DNA of 36,473 bases from an uncultured Gemmatimonadota bacterium (lineage in GTDB: Bacteria > Gemmatimonadota > Gemmatimonadetes > Gemmatimonadales > Gemmatimonadaceae): the NCBI GenBank assembly GCA_946480295.1, contig CAMLIT010000037.1, positions 1 through 36,473 on the forward strand, given 5' to 3'. Made by a program: the position numbers and the translations under genes. This document shows, one piece after another, positions 8,734 to 18,078 of the stretch (position 1 is its first letter; each line of letters opens with the position of its first letter). A model generated the notes under the pieces. It worked only from the letters and a program-made list of their open reading frames with translations, had not been told where the DNA came from and made no database searches.

Positions 8734-8922
8734 GCGCCTTCTCCATCGGTCAGCTCCATGATCGGGGGCGCCGTCGGGAGTGGCCTCGGCGAACGCACGT
8801 CGGAGCTACTATGGCGTCGAGCGTATGGCCGGGGCAAGATGAGGCGTTCGCTGCTGCATGCGCGAGCGTGTTGGCGCGCGTGAGGTCCGGCAATGGACGA
8901 TACTCCTCGATCGGGAGGGAGG

Positions 8923-10065
8923 ATGCGACAGAATGCGCGTGAGCTCGCGGGCCGGGTGGGACGTGTGCAGCGTGGCGGAGTCCGGGTGAGCGAGATCGCC
9001 GCCCTGCTTCTGGGCATCTCGAGCGCTCTGATCGCGGTGTCGGCGGCCCATGAGGCCGCGCGCGCTCAGGTGCCCGGCATGGGGCGCCGGGTGGAGTTCA
9101 TCGGCCTGCGCCGCTGGACGCCGCAGATGATCGCGGATTCGCTGGGCGTCTACGCGCCCGGCACACCCGCCGCCGGAAGCAGAGGCGCGTTGCTGGCGAA
9201 CCTGCACTTCGCCGCCGTGGCGGCGATCCTCTATCCATCCGTTCCGGGCGCCTGACCGGACGCGCAGGCGTTCGTCCTCGTCGAGCCGCAGGACTCGGAC
9301 CTTGTGCGCCGGCGGGTGTTTCCTCTCGACTCGGAGCCGGACCGGCCGGAGTGGCACGACGCGCTCGCGCCGTTTACGGTGGCGGACGCGGCGGGCGATG
9401 GCGACCTCGAATGGCCTCTCTTCACCAACAGCCTCGGCGCATACGGCGCGTACGCTGCGGGCGCGGTGGACTCCGCGCGCCGAGCGATCGTGGGCGCGGC
9501 CAGTCCAGACGCGGCGGAACGGCTCTGGCGCTGGCTGGGCGAACGCAACGGCGAAGCCGATCGACGGCTCGCCGTCACCACGCTCGCGCACGACCGCAAC
9601 GCGCACAACCGCCTCGTGGCCGCCGCGATCCTCGCCAATTTCCCGGACCGGGACAGCACGTGGTGGGCACTCACGGACGCCATCATGGATCCGATCGACC
9701 CGGTGACCGCGGCGGCGGCGGCGAGCCTCACCATCATGGCGGTGCGCCATCCGCACGGCGTCGACTGGCGGCCGCTGGCGCCCCGGCTGAACCATCTGCT
9801 AGCGGGCGCGAACCCGTGGGAGTTGGCGACGGTGATGCGCACGCTCGCGCAGACCCAGGTGGATCCCGCTTTGGCGGGCGCGCTGCTCGTGGCCGGGCCG
9901 CCAGGGGACGCGCGCCAGATGATCCTCGATTGTCTCGCGAGCAACGCCAAGGAGCTTCGGGATCCCGCGCACGCGTTGCTCTCTCAGCTCCACGGCGTCG
10001 ATCTGGGGACGGATCCTGCCGCGTGGGCAGTGTGGCTCAAGGGCCTCACGGCTGTGGGTCCGTGA
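8923..10065 (+). pseudogene. Secreted HEAT/ARM-like repeat protein interrupted by an in-frame TGA
   Basis: One reading frame runs from 8923 (or in-frame starts at 8893 and GTG 8986) to 10065 with a single TGA at 9253-9255. The part before the stop has a signal peptide (ALLLGISSALIAVSAAHEAARAQ) and VEFIGLRRWTPQMIADSLGVYAPG. The part after it continues at once in the same frame (PDAQAFVLVEPQDSDLVRRRV) and ends in helical repeats such as LAVTTLAHDRNAHNRLVAAAILANFPD. GGGAGG lies 4 nt before ATG 8923. Continuity of frame, composition and sense across the stop indicates one ancestral gene with a nonsense mutation or a base-call error. The family is not known to me; the repeats suggest a periplasmic scaffold protein. 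Without read-through, only a 110-residue N-terminal fragment would be made. Confidence 0.65.
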
Positions 10066-10084
10066 TCTCACTCGCCGACCAACG

Positions 10085-10754
10085 ATGACCACCTCGCCAC
10101 GCGGCCCGGAACGCCAGGCACGCGAATACCGCCCGACGTTTTTCGACCGCCACGGTCCGGCGGCCGCCGACTACCTGCGCGCGGGCGCCTACGGCCTGCT
10201 GGTGTTCGGTCTCACCCTCGGGACGCTGACCCTCGAGATCGGCTTCGGCCTGCGTGCGGTCCATCGGCATGGTCGCGGGCGTGGTGGTCGGCGCCGCGGC
10301 GCTCGGCCTCACGACGCTCACGGGCCGTGTATGGCATCGCGTCATGCAGAGCGGGCGGAGCACGCCATACGAGGAGCAGTATTCGCGCGAACAGGCGCTC
10401 GTCATGCAGGGGCGCATCGCGGAGGCGCTCGCCGCGTACGAGCGGGCGATCGCCGCACTGCCGCACGCCGTCGAGCCCCGCGTACGCGCCGCAGACCTGT
10501 ACTCCGCGCAGGGTGATGCAACGCGCGCGGCAGCGCTCCTGCGCGAAGTCCAGCGCATTCCGGGGGTTGATCCAGGACGCGACGTCTATGCCTCGAACCG
10601 GCTCGTGGATCTTCTCCTCGGTCCGTTGAGCGAGCCAGGCCGCGCGCTCGTGGAGCTACGTCGGCTCGTCGATCGCTATCCGGACACCCGCGCCGCGGAG
10701 CACGCGCGCGCGGCCATCGCCACGATCAAGCGAGACCGGAAGGCACCGATCTGA
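10085..10754 (+). pseudogene. Membrane-anchored TPR protein split by a frameshift near 10,255
   Basis: The frame starting at ATG 10085 encodes a cytoplasmic lead and a hydrophobic helix (AGAYGLLVFGLTLGTLTLEI, about residues 33-52). It then degenerates into Arg/His/Gly-rich sequence typical of a wrong frame. A second frame, open from 10254 to 10754, takes over at that point with a second hydrophobic segment (MVAGVVVGAAALGLTTL). It continues with tetratricopeptide-like helices (REQALVMQGRIAEALAAYERAIAALP; then DLYSAQGDATRAAALLREVQ). Joining the frames around 10,250-10,262 gives one coherent protein of about 222 residues: two membrane helices followed by TPRs. The gene begins 19 nt after the preceding damaged gene, so the two were probably co-transcribed. 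A true downstream start at GTG 10254 is possible but would leave the upstream membrane helix unexplained. Confidence 0.65.
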
Positions 10755-10815
10755 TCGGCTCTGTGTGGCTCTCCGGCCGGATCGCGAAGGAGCCTGATCG
10801 CTCGCCGTAGGGCTT

Positions 10816-10830
10816 CGCGCCTTCGGCGCG
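10816..10830. terminator. Possible weak hairpin terminator
   Basis: CGCGCC and GGCGCG pair around a TTC loop (6-bp perfect stem), followed on the plus strand by TCTTA. It lies in the 240-nt spacer between convergent genes, where termination is expected. The U-tract is poor, so the call is weak. Confidence 0.3.
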
Positions 10831-10994
10831 TCTTACAGGTGCGAGCGCCCGACAGGAATCCACCTGCGCCCTGCTCGAGGGGGCGATCACGGCCCGACGC
10901 CGACGAACGAGGACTGATCCTGAGCGCCCAAGCCGAACGCGAACGCTCGCGCGCTCGGCGGCCGTACCGAACCCGCTCGTAGGGAAATGGCCGC

Positions 10995-13900
10995 TCACCC
11001 GCGGATGTACCGGATGCCCTTGATCGGCTTGTCCGCCTGGTACAGCATCCCGGCGTTGCCCGGCAGCATCTTGAGCTGGATCGGCGTGAGGATCCTCGGC
11101 AGCGTCGTGTGTGCCTCCTGCCGCGCCATCTCCCACGCGTCGTCCTGCGACTGCGTCTGGCGCCTCACGGCCTCGCGCAGATCGTAGTGGTCTGGCAGGG
11201 ACGCCATGTAGGAGGCGATAGCCGCCCAGTGCGCATCCATGCGCGCCAGGTACTTCGTCCGCGCCTCGCGGAGTGCGTCCACCTGATCGCGCGTGAGGAG
11301 CAGGGAATCGGCCTGGTCGATGACCTCCTCGTACCAGTCCGGCACCGTCCACTGGTAGCGCTTCATGAGGGCGGCGGAGTCCAGCTTGAGTCCCGGGTTG
11401 CCGTCGCGGCCGGCTTCGAGCCAGCGATTGATCTCCTGCTGGTCGATGTTGGGGCTCAGGTTGATCGAGACGTCCAGCGTCACGCGGAACGGTGTGCGAA
11501 AGGACGTCGCCGACGGGCGCGTGTCCCCGAAGCGCGGGTTCACCTCGTACCGGAACGCCTTCGCGGTCGAGTCGAATCCGCGGACGTAGTACAGGTAGGG
11601 GCTGGGCAACGCGGGAGCGCCCCACCCGCGCAGGTTGTTACCGTGCAGGAGGGCGTCGACGCCAGCGAGGGGGTTCGCTAGGTTCAGCGTCACCCTGGCC
11701 GCGTTGGGTATCCGGAGCTTCTTCTTCAGTGTGGGCCCGAGCTCGACGCTCGCGTTGAGCGTGGCCCGCCAGGGCCCGACGCAGCTGTTGCGATCGGCCA
11801 CATGGCCAAGCTGACGCTCGAGGCAGTCGCGCACGTTCCCCGTGCTCGTCGCGAGCAGGGTGCGCAGGTCGCGCGCGACGGTGCTGTCACCCGCTGCCGG
11901 AGGCGCGAAGACGAACGCGCGATCGTTCGCGAGGCCGTCGCCGTTGATGTCCCCGGCGACGAGAGGCGTGAACGGCAGGCCCGAGGTGAACTTCCCGAAC
12001 ATCGTGGTCGTCGCCCACCCCGAGCTGTAGCCGAGTTGGGCCACGACCTCGTGCGTCGGGACGAAATCGCTCCGCGACCAGGACACCGCGTTCGGGTCGC
12101 CGAAGGTCGCGCCATCGAAGCCGCGCGTCTCGCGCCGCGCCTGCGTGTAGGTGTACCAGAGGTTCGTGACGAAGCGCGCGCCGTACATCGGGAAGTCCGG
12201 ATGCACGCTCAACGTGAGCTGACGCGCCCACCCGTGCAGGTCGGAGCGCCGCTCGAGCACCTGGCCGAATTCCGAGCTCACGCGGGCCCCGACGGGCGAG
12301 AGCGCGCCCGTGCTGGGGACGATGCTCGACGGCGCGACGTACACCGGCCGCCCCTCGTTGGCGAGCGTGAACTGCGGTCGCCCCGCGAAGTTGAGGTCCA
12401 CCACGCTCGGCTGATGCACGTCGTACGAGTAGATCGCGTCCACGGAGTAGGCGATGTCGCGGAAGCCGGACGTCCACGAGACATTGCCGCGCCACGAGGT
12501 CGGCGGGTGGTACGCGCGATCGAAGAGCTCTACGTTGGGCGCGAACTGCGCGAAGTTGGAGGCGCCTCCCGCGCAGCTTGTCGGGATCGCGGCACCGTTC
12601 GCGTACGCGCTCCAGTCGGGCACCGGGGCCGCGGGACCGATGCACGTGAGGTCGACAGCGCCGTTGGACAGGCCCGTGGCCACGCTCGCGTTCGAGAGCA
12701 GCATGGGATCGAGCCGGCTCCGGAAGGCGCCGACGCCGCCCCGGACGGCACCGCGCGGCGCGCGGATGAACTGTCCGAGCGACGAGAACATGGCGCCGGA
12801 GGTCGCGTGGGTGTACACCCACGTGAACCCGGCGCGCGGGCTCACCGCCCACGTGTCCGGCGCGTGGTCGGTGCGCGCGCCGAAGAGCGACGCGACCTCC
12901 GGGTTGGAGGCCGGTGCGCTGGTGAACACGTTACCCTCGAGACGCGCGCCATAGAGCAGCCAGAACGTGGAGGACGGATGCCAGCTGTCCGTCGCCGCGG
13001 CCGCCCCCGACCATTCGCCCCCCGTGCGCGCCGGCGCGCCGAGCGTGCGCGTGAACGACGCAGGCCGGCCGGCGCGCAGGTCCTCGAGCGAATTGAAGGC
13101 GAAGCTGCCGAACCGGTTCGGCGTGACGTCCTGCCGGTAGTCGTCGAGCCGCGACTCGACGTACAGCTTGCCGGGATGCGTGGCGCGGCCGCCCCAGTAG
13201 AGGCTCGTGGCGTTCGTTGCCTCCCACGTGGCGGTCGTCGTCGCGGCATCGAAGGCACTGTTGCCGCCGAAGGCGAGCGACGTGACGCCCGCCGTTCCGT
13301 CGCCGAACGCGGAGCCCACGAGCACGCGGCCGTCCGGCAGGCGGAGATAGGGCGTGCTGGAGGTGTGTTTGAGGCTCAGCCCTGAGCGCGTTTCGTTCAG
13401 CTGGTTCTTCTGCCCGCCGAAGTACGCGGAATAGAGTCCCTGGACCGCCGCATCGAGCTCCTGGTTCTCGCCGGCATGTCCTGGGGTCATGGTGGGTCCG
13501 AGGCCGAGCGCGGCGTTGCGGGTCCAGTTGGCGTAGCCCGTGACGCCCCACGTGGCGTTGAGCGGCGTGTACGTGTTGTAGTCGAACATCGGCCGATCGA
13601 GTCGGCCGATCAGCGATACGCCGTCGGTGACGACCGACGTCGGCACGGCGCCGGTCGTCGCCGGGATGCCGAGGGCGCCGAGCGTCGACAGGAACCGCGC
13701 CGCGGAGTCGGGCGACACGCCCGCATGTTCCAGCACGTCCTGGCTGGCGCCGAGGAGCGAGGCGGCGTCCGAGATCCGGCGCTTGGCCTCGACGCCCGAG
13801 TTGAGGAACCAGCGGTTGTACTTGACCTCACCCGTGCTCCCGGCGCTGAGATCGAACGCCGTGTACGGCATCCCGGTGCGCCGCGCGACGGCATCCGACG

Positions 13901-14672
13901 CCTGGAGCTGCGGTGCGTCCACGGTGAGCGATGCTTCGCGCTGGATAAACGGGTTGGCGGGCGCGAGGTCGACCTGGATCTGGGCGCCACTGAAGCCCCC
14001 GCGCGTCGCGTCGTAGGTGGACGTCGCCACCGTCGTGTTGGTTCGCGCGCCGCGAGGAATCGTCATGCCGCCGAACGAGAGCCCGCCGAGGGTGACGTCG
14101 TTCTGGATGGCGGGAAGGCCCAGCACGGAGACGCCGCCGCCCGGGATCGCCGTAACACCGGGGAGCGTCGACGCGAGCGCCGCGAGATCGCCGCGCTGGT
14201 CCGGCGGGACGATCGCGTTGACACCGCCGGCGGCCTGCTCCACCGCGCCGGTACCCGGCCCCATGAACATGCCCTGGTCGCGCTGCGGCTTGGCCCGCTC
14301 CGCCTGGACCTGCACGGCGGCGAGTCGCTGGGCCGCCGACTTCAACGCCGCGTCGACCGTGAACACGGAATCATCGCCCGTGCGCGTGACACGCTTGCGC
14401 ACCGTCTCGTACCCGACGGCGCTCAGGTGCACGAGGTAATCGCCGGTGCCGCGCTCGAACACGACCTCGTAGCGGCCCGCCGAGTCGGTCTTCGTGAAGC
14501 GCGTCGTCCGGTCGGGGGCCATGGTGACGGCGACGTCGGCGCCGACGAGGACACGGCCGGAATCCGTGCTCACCCGCCCGCGGAGGACATCGCGGTGCAC
14601 GCGATACGTGGGCATCTGCGCGCCCAATCCGAGCGGCGCGAACATCAGCAGCGCGACGAGCATCCTCCTCAT
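10995..14672 (-). CDS. OAR-like TonB-dependent outer-membrane receptor with C-terminal LTxxQ extension
   Basis: A protein of 1,225 residues. ATG at 14672 is preferred: GGAGG lies 5 nt upstream, whereas the GTG codons at 14678 and 14675 are too close to it. A signal peptide (MRRMLVALLMFAPLGLGAQ) is followed by a carboxypeptidase-regulatory-like domain (about 30-105), a TonB plug (DQRGDLAALASTLPGVTAIPGG) and a long beta-barrel. A DINGDGLANDRA loop in the barrel resembles a calcium-binding site common in OAR-like receptors. After the barrel, about residues 1120-1210 form a helical region with two LTxxQ motifs (LTRDQ near 1126, LTPIQ near 1195), as in CpxP/Spy periplasmic chaperones. Family role: energy-dependent uptake or export of large substrates; ligand unknown. 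The start lies 51 nt downstream of the ADOP-2 stop on the same strand, so it is probably the last gene of the PadR/ADOP-2 operon. Confidence 0.85.
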   Translation of the reverse strand: MRRMLVALLMFAPLGLGAQMPTYRVHRDVLRGRVSTDSGRVLVGADVAVTMAPDRTTRFTKTDSAGRYEVVFERGTGDYLVHLSAVGYETVRKRVTRTGDDSVFTVDAALKSAAQRLAAVQVQAERAKPQRDQGMFMGPGTGAVEQAAGGVNAIVPPDQRGDLAALASTLPGVTAIPGGGVSVLGLPAIQNDVTLGGLSFGGMTIPRGARTNTTVATSTYDATRGGFSGAQIQVDLAPANPFIQREASLTVDAPQLQASDAVARRTGMPYTAFDLSAGSTGEVKYNRWFLNSGVEAKRRISDAASLLGASQDVLEHAGVSPDSAARFLSTLGALGIPATTGAVPTSVVTDGVSLIGRLDRPMFDYNTYTPLNATWGVTGYANWTRNAALGLGPTMTPGHAGENQELDAAVQGLYSAYFGGQKNQLNETRSGLSLKHTSSTPYLRLPDGRVLVGSAFGDGTAGVTSLAFGGNSAFDAATTTATWEATNATSLYWGGRATHPGKLYVESRLDDYRQDVTPNRFGSFAFNSLEDLRAGRPASFTRTLGAPARTGGEWSGAAAATDSWHPSSTFWLLYGARLEGNVFTSAPASNPEVASLFGARTDHAPDTWAVSPRAGFTWVYTHATSGAMFSSLGQFIRAPRGAVRGGVGAFRSRLDPMLLSNASVATGLSNGAVDLTCIGPAAPVPDWSAYANGAAIPTSCAGGASNFAQFAPNVELFDRAYHPPTSWRGNVSWTSGFRDIAYSVDAIYSYDVHQPSVVDLNFAGRPQFTLANEGRPVYVAPSSIVPSTGALSPVGARVSSEFGQVLERRSDLHGWARQLTLSVHPDFPMYGARFVTNLWYTYTQARRETRGFDGATFGDPNAVSWSRSDFVPTHEVVAQLGYSSGWATTTMFGKFTSGLPFTPLVAGDINGDGLANDRAFVFAPPAAGDSTVARDLRTLLATSTGNVRDCLERQLGHVADRNSCVGPWRATLNASVELGPTLKKKLRIPNAARVTLNLANPLAGVDALLHGNNLRGWGAPALPSPYLYYVRGFDSTAKAFRYEVNPRFGDTRPSATSFRTPFRVTLDVSINLSPNIDQQEINRWLEAGRDGNPGLKLDSAALMKRYQWTVPDWYEEVIDQADSLLLTRDQVDALREARTKYLARMDAHWAAIASYMASLPDHYDLREAVRRQTQSQDDAWEMARQEAHTTLPRILTPIQLKMLPGNAGMLYQADKPIKGIRYIRG

Positions 14673-14723
14673 CACCACCTCCCGATCGGGTCGGTCATCT
14701 CCGCGGATCTCATTCGCTCGTGC

Positions 14724-17450
14724 TCAGTCCGTCCTCAGCGCCGTCGCCGGATCGACGCGCCCCATGCGCCAGCCGGGAATCGCGCTCGCGCCCAGGGAAA
14801 CGAGCAGCAGCGCCACGGCCGCGACGGCGAGCACCAGCGGATCGAAGCCGGACGTGCGGAAGAGGATCCCGCTGACGTAGTGTCCGAAGGTGCCGCCCAG
14901 GCCGAGCCCGAGCACCACGCCGACGAGCGCGACGCGCGCCGCGTCGGCCACGACGAGTCGCACCAGGTCGTCGCGTTTCGCGCCGAGCGCCGTGCGAACG
15001 GCCAGCTCGCGGCGGCGCTGCGCCACCGAATACGCGACCACGCTGTACAACCCGAGCGCCGCGAGCGCGGTCGCCAGCAGCCCGAAAGCGGTGAGCATCG
15101 TCGCGCCCAGGCGCCACGGCTGCAATTGCGGAGCGATCACGGCTTCGAGGGGGCGCACGCTCACGTACGGGAGCGTGGGATCGAGCCGCGCGATGGCTTG
15201 GCGGACGGGCTGCTCCCATCGCGCCGCGTCACCGCTCGTGCGCACGAAGAGCGTGTAGCCGCGGCGATGCCAGAGATTCGTCACCCCCGAGTCGACGGTG
15301 CTCTGCGCCCACGGCGTGTAGAGCCAGAGGCGGCGGGAATCGGTTACCCCGTACTGTCGGATGTCGCCCGCCACGCCGACCACGCGCGACCAGTTGCTGT
15401 CGCTGCCGACGTGGACGCGCAGGCCGATCGGGTCCGCACCAGGCCAGTACAGGTCCGCGACCGACTTGCTCACGATCACCACCGGCTCGGCCCCCGCGCG
15501 ATCGCGGTCTGTGAAGTCGCGTCCGCGAAGGATCGGCGTCCCGATCGTTCGGAAGTAGTCCGGCGTGACCGCCGTCGCGTACGGACCACCGCCCGGCGCG
15601 GTCGGCAGCCGGTCGCGTCCGGGGATGCTGATCGCCTCGGCGTAGCTCCAGCCGCCGGGGTCCGATTCCCCGAGCGCGGCGTGTGTCACTCCGGGAACCG
15701 CCCTTGCGTGCACCAGCGCCTCGCGGTAGAAGCGCTCCATGCCGGGATCGACATGGCGCTCGGCAGCCCCCGGAAACGCGATCTTCACCTTGAGCACGTG
15801 CGTGAGGTCGTAACCGAAGTCGAGCGCCTGCGCGTTGTGCAGGCTGCGCAGGAAGAGCCCGGCGCCGACCAGCAGCGTGACGCTGAGCGCGGCCTGGGCG
15901 ACGAGGAGTGCCGAGTGCAGACGCCCGCGACGCCAGACGACGCCGTGCCCGCCGGACCTGAGCTCACGCGATAGATCGGAGCGCGCGATGCCGGCGAGCG
16001 GGACGACGGCCGTGACCAGCGCCGCGACGAGCACGCCAGCGACCGTGACCATCACGACTCGCGCACTCCACGCGGGCGCGGACCAAGCCACGTCCGGAAG
16101 GAGCACGGCGCGGAGCGGCCCGCTCACCCACCGCATCGCGAGCAGGGCCGCGCCGCCGCCGAGGAGGGCCAGCACGACGCTCTCGAGCAGGAGCTGCACG
16201 CCGAGGGCCCGGGTGCTCATCCCCAGCGCCCGTCGGATGGCGACCTCGCGCCGACGGCGCATCGCACGCAGCAGCAGCAGCGTCGCCACGTTCGCGCAGG
16301 CGATGATGAACACCAGGCCGGCCACGCCGGTCAGCCACGCCGACACGCGGGCCTCCGTGGTGGGGCCGTCCGGCAGCCGCGCGCCGACGACCGACAGGAG
16401 CCGCACGCCCAGGACGGAGTCCTGCGGATGCGTCGACTGAAAGAACCGGCGGTACGGCGCCGTGGCCTCCGATTCCGCGACCGACACGGGCGTGCCACGG
16501 CGCAGCCTGACGAGGGCCGAGAGCCAGAAGGATCCGGCGTTGTTCGCCCAATCCTTCAGGTAGATGCCGTGATCATTCGCGCTGAGCGGCAGCCAGAGGT
16601 CGACGCGGGTGCGCTCGATACCCGTGAACTCCGGCGGCGCCACGCCGACGATCGGATACCGCCAGCCCGCGATCTCGATGGTCTTGCCGAGGATCGACGA
16701 ATCGCCGCCGAAGCGCGCGTGCCAGGCTTCGCTGCTCAGCATGACTCCCGGCTCTGGACAGCCGGGACGGTCCTCGTCCACGGTGAACGAGCGGCCCAGC
16801 ACCGGCTGGGCGCCGAGCAGCGGGAAGAAGCTCGACGACACGAGTACCACGTTCGCGTCCCAGGCCGACGCGCCGGCACCGACCGAGGCCTGGAAGGCGG
16901 AGTACGCCGCGGTCCGGGCAAAGGCCGGCGTTCGTTCGAGCGCGACGTAGCCCGGGTAGCTGAAGGAAGGCGCCTGGTACTGGCCGCCGTATGGGCTCGA
17001 CCCGATGATGAACACGCGCCTCACGCGCGCGGGGTCGACGACATGCGGCGGCGGCTCGAACAGCAGTCGGTCGAGCATGTCGAACATCGCCCCGTTCGCG
17101 CCAATACCGGCGGCGAAGGTGAGCACGATGCCCGCGGCGAGCACGGGCTCGGCCCGCAGGCCGCGCAGCACACGACGCAGATCCGCAAGCAGCTCGAGCG
17201 CTCGCTCGTGGAGGGTCCGGCGTCGCTCCACGCGCCGCGTGCTGGCGATGAGCTGCTCGCGAACGTCGCCGACGTGGCCGAAGCGCGCCTCGGCAGCCGC
17301 ATGAGCCTCGTCCGCCGAGAGCCCCTTGGCCATCAGCTCGTCGACCCGCTCGCGGAAGTGGAAGCGCAGCTCGTCATCCACATCGCGCTCCGCACTCGGA
17401 CGCCAGAAGCGGAGATACCGTCGCCAGTTCGGCTCGCGCAGCGTGCGCAT
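14724..17450 (-). CDS. ADOP-type ABC transporter permease (MacB/FtsX family), ADOP-2
   Basis: A 908-residue membrane protein with the same layout as ADOP-1: prefix (NWRRYLRFWRPSAERDVDDELRFHF region), TM1 ending in AAGIGANGAMF, MacB-like periplasmic domain, an FtsX block with ANVATLLLLRAMRRRREVAIRRALGM, second periplasmic domain, and a last FtsX block with LYSVVAYSVAQRRRELAVRTALGAKR. The C-terminus (GRVDPATALRTD) is the usual family ending. ATG 17450 is chosen because the prefix starts there; the open frame extends upstream into PadR coding sequence. It starts 20 nt after the PadR stop and ends 51 nt before the TonB receptor. No ATPase gene accompanies it, so energy coupling depends on an ATPase elsewhere or on another mechanism. 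Substrate unknown; the co-operonic receptor suggests a cell-envelope transport task. Confidence 0.88.
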   Translation of the reverse strand: MRTLREPNWRRYLRFWRPSAERDVDDELRFHFRERVDELMAKGLSADEAHAAAEARFGHVGDVREQLIASTRRVERRRTLHERALELLADLRRVLRGLRAEPVLAAGIVLTFAAGIGANGAMFDMLDRLLFEPPPHVVDPARVRRVFIIGSSPYGGQYQAPSFSYPGYVALERTPAFARTAAYSAFQASVGAGASAWDANVVLVSSSFFPLLGAQPVLGRSFTVDEDRPGCPEPGVMLSSEAWHARFGGDSSILGKTIEIAGWRYPIVGVAPPEFTGIERTRVDLWLPLSANDHGIYLKDWANNAGSFWLSALVRLRRGTPVSVAESEATAPYRRFFQSTHPQDSVLGVRLLSVVGARLPDGPTTEARVSAWLTGVAGLVFIIACANVATLLLLRAMRRRREVAIRRALGMSTRALGVQLLLESVVLALLGGGAALLAMRWVSGPLRAVLLPDVAWSAPAWSARVVMVTVAGVLVAALVTAVVPLAGIARSDLSRELRSGGHGVVWRRGRLHSALLVAQAALSVTLLVGAGLFLRSLHNAQALDFGYDLTHVLKVKIAFPGAAERHVDPGMERFYREALVHARAVPGVTHAALGESDPGGWSYAEAISIPGRDRLPTAPGGGPYATAVTPDYFRTIGTPILRGRDFTDRDRAGAEPVVIVSKSVADLYWPGADPIGLRVHVGSDSNWSRVVGVAGDIRQYGVTDSRRLWLYTPWAQSTVDSGVTNLWHRRGYTLFVRTSGDAARWEQPVRQAIARLDPTLPYVSVRPLEAVIAPQLQPWRLGATMLTAFGLLATALAALGLYSVVAYSVAQRRRELAVRTALGAKRDDLVRLVVADAARVALVGVVLGLGLGGTFGHYVSGILFRTSGFDPLVLAVAAVALLLVSLGASAIPGWRMGRVDPATALRTD

Positions 17451-17470
17451 CGTCGGTCTCGCGCGCCTCG

Positions 17471-17818
17471 TCAGGCCGGTTCGGTGTTCGCGTTGAGCAC
17501 GCGCCCGAAGGCGGCGACGTATTCCTTCCAGCCCTCGCGTTCGGCCTGGAGCTGTCGCCGGCCGGCGGCCGTGAGACGGTAGAACCGTGCGCGCCGGCCC
17601 CGGTCGGAGATGCCCCACTCTGCTTCGATGAAGCCGCGTTCCTCCATGCGGTGGAGTGCGGTATAGAGTGCACCATCCACCACCTGGAAGGTGCCCTTCG
17701 ACATCTCCTCGATCCAGCGGGCGACGGCGTAGCCGTGCTTCGGGCCCCAGGTGAGTCCCTGGAGGATGAGCACGTCCAGCGTACCCTGGAGGAAGTCACG
17801 TTCTAGCGTCTCGGGCAT
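17471..17818 (-). CDS. PadR-family transcriptional regulator of the ADOP-2/TonB-receptor operon
   Basis: A protein of 115 residues; ATG at 17818 gives MPETLERDFLQGTLDVLILQ, a standard PadR opening. The winged helix is complete: GYAVARWIEEM, FQVVDGALYTALHRMEERGFIEAEWGI as recognition region (about 45-70), then RRARFYRLTAAGRRQL as wing. It is probably an autorepressor that also controls the permease 20 nt downstream and the receptor beyond it. Its upstream DNA has ATGT-N4-ACAT half-sites of the same form as those before the PadR gene at 3513, and the two proteins share the EWGI and RRA-FYRLTAAGR motifs. This suggests duplicated modules that could cross-talk. Confidence 0.9.
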   Translation of the reverse strand: MPETLERDFLQGTLDVLILQGLTWGPKHGYAVARWIEEMSKGTFQVVDGALYTALHRMEERGFIEAEWGISDRGRRARFYRLTAAGRRQLQAEREGWKEYVAAFGRVLNANTEPA

Positions 17819-17825
17819 ACCCCGA

Positions 17826-17853
17826 ATGTTGTTACATCGAATGTTGATGTCAA
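17826..17853 (-). promoter_or_regulatory. Promoter/operator of the PadR-ADOP-2 operon
   Basis: Read on the minus strand, TTGACA lies at 17853-17848. ATGTAACAACAT, an ATGT-N4-ACAT inverted repeat, lies at 17837-17826, 8 nt before the start codon. A -10 element at 17-nt spacing would be AACATT, a poor match overlapping the operator. The half-sites equal those in the palindrome at 3436-3447. The surrounding stretch is AT-rich for this region. Spacing from operator to start is very short, so a bound repressor could also mask the ribosome-binding region. Confidence 0.5.
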
Positions 17854-18078
17854 GAACCGCGATCCGGCCGGCGTTCGAAATGGAAGGCTTGCGTCGGGCT
17901 TCCCACCACCGCGAGCAGAGGGATCGGGGAGAGGAGTGCGCCGGCGCGCACTCGATGAGCGCCGCGCTCAGCTCGAAATCCCGCTCCCCGGTGCGCAGGT
18001 GTAGGTCTTCCGCCTCCGATCCAGCCGGCGACGATCGCGCTGCATGTGCCCAGTCGCGCGATGGCCTGCCCCTCGCCA

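Noticed and set aside
9253..9290. Selenocysteine codon with a downstream SECIS-like hairpin
   Set aside because: GGACG/CGTCC can pair shortly after the TGA, but the stem is only 5 bp, no selenocysteine machinery is in the window, the protein is not a known selenoprotein type, and neighbouring genes carry other lesions.
11802..15974. Long plus-strand open frames opposite the TonB receptor and ADOP-2
   Set aside because: They are Arg-rich with no recognisable motifs and mirror the codon pattern of the minus-strand genes, which have clear domains; this is usual in DNA of such high GC content.
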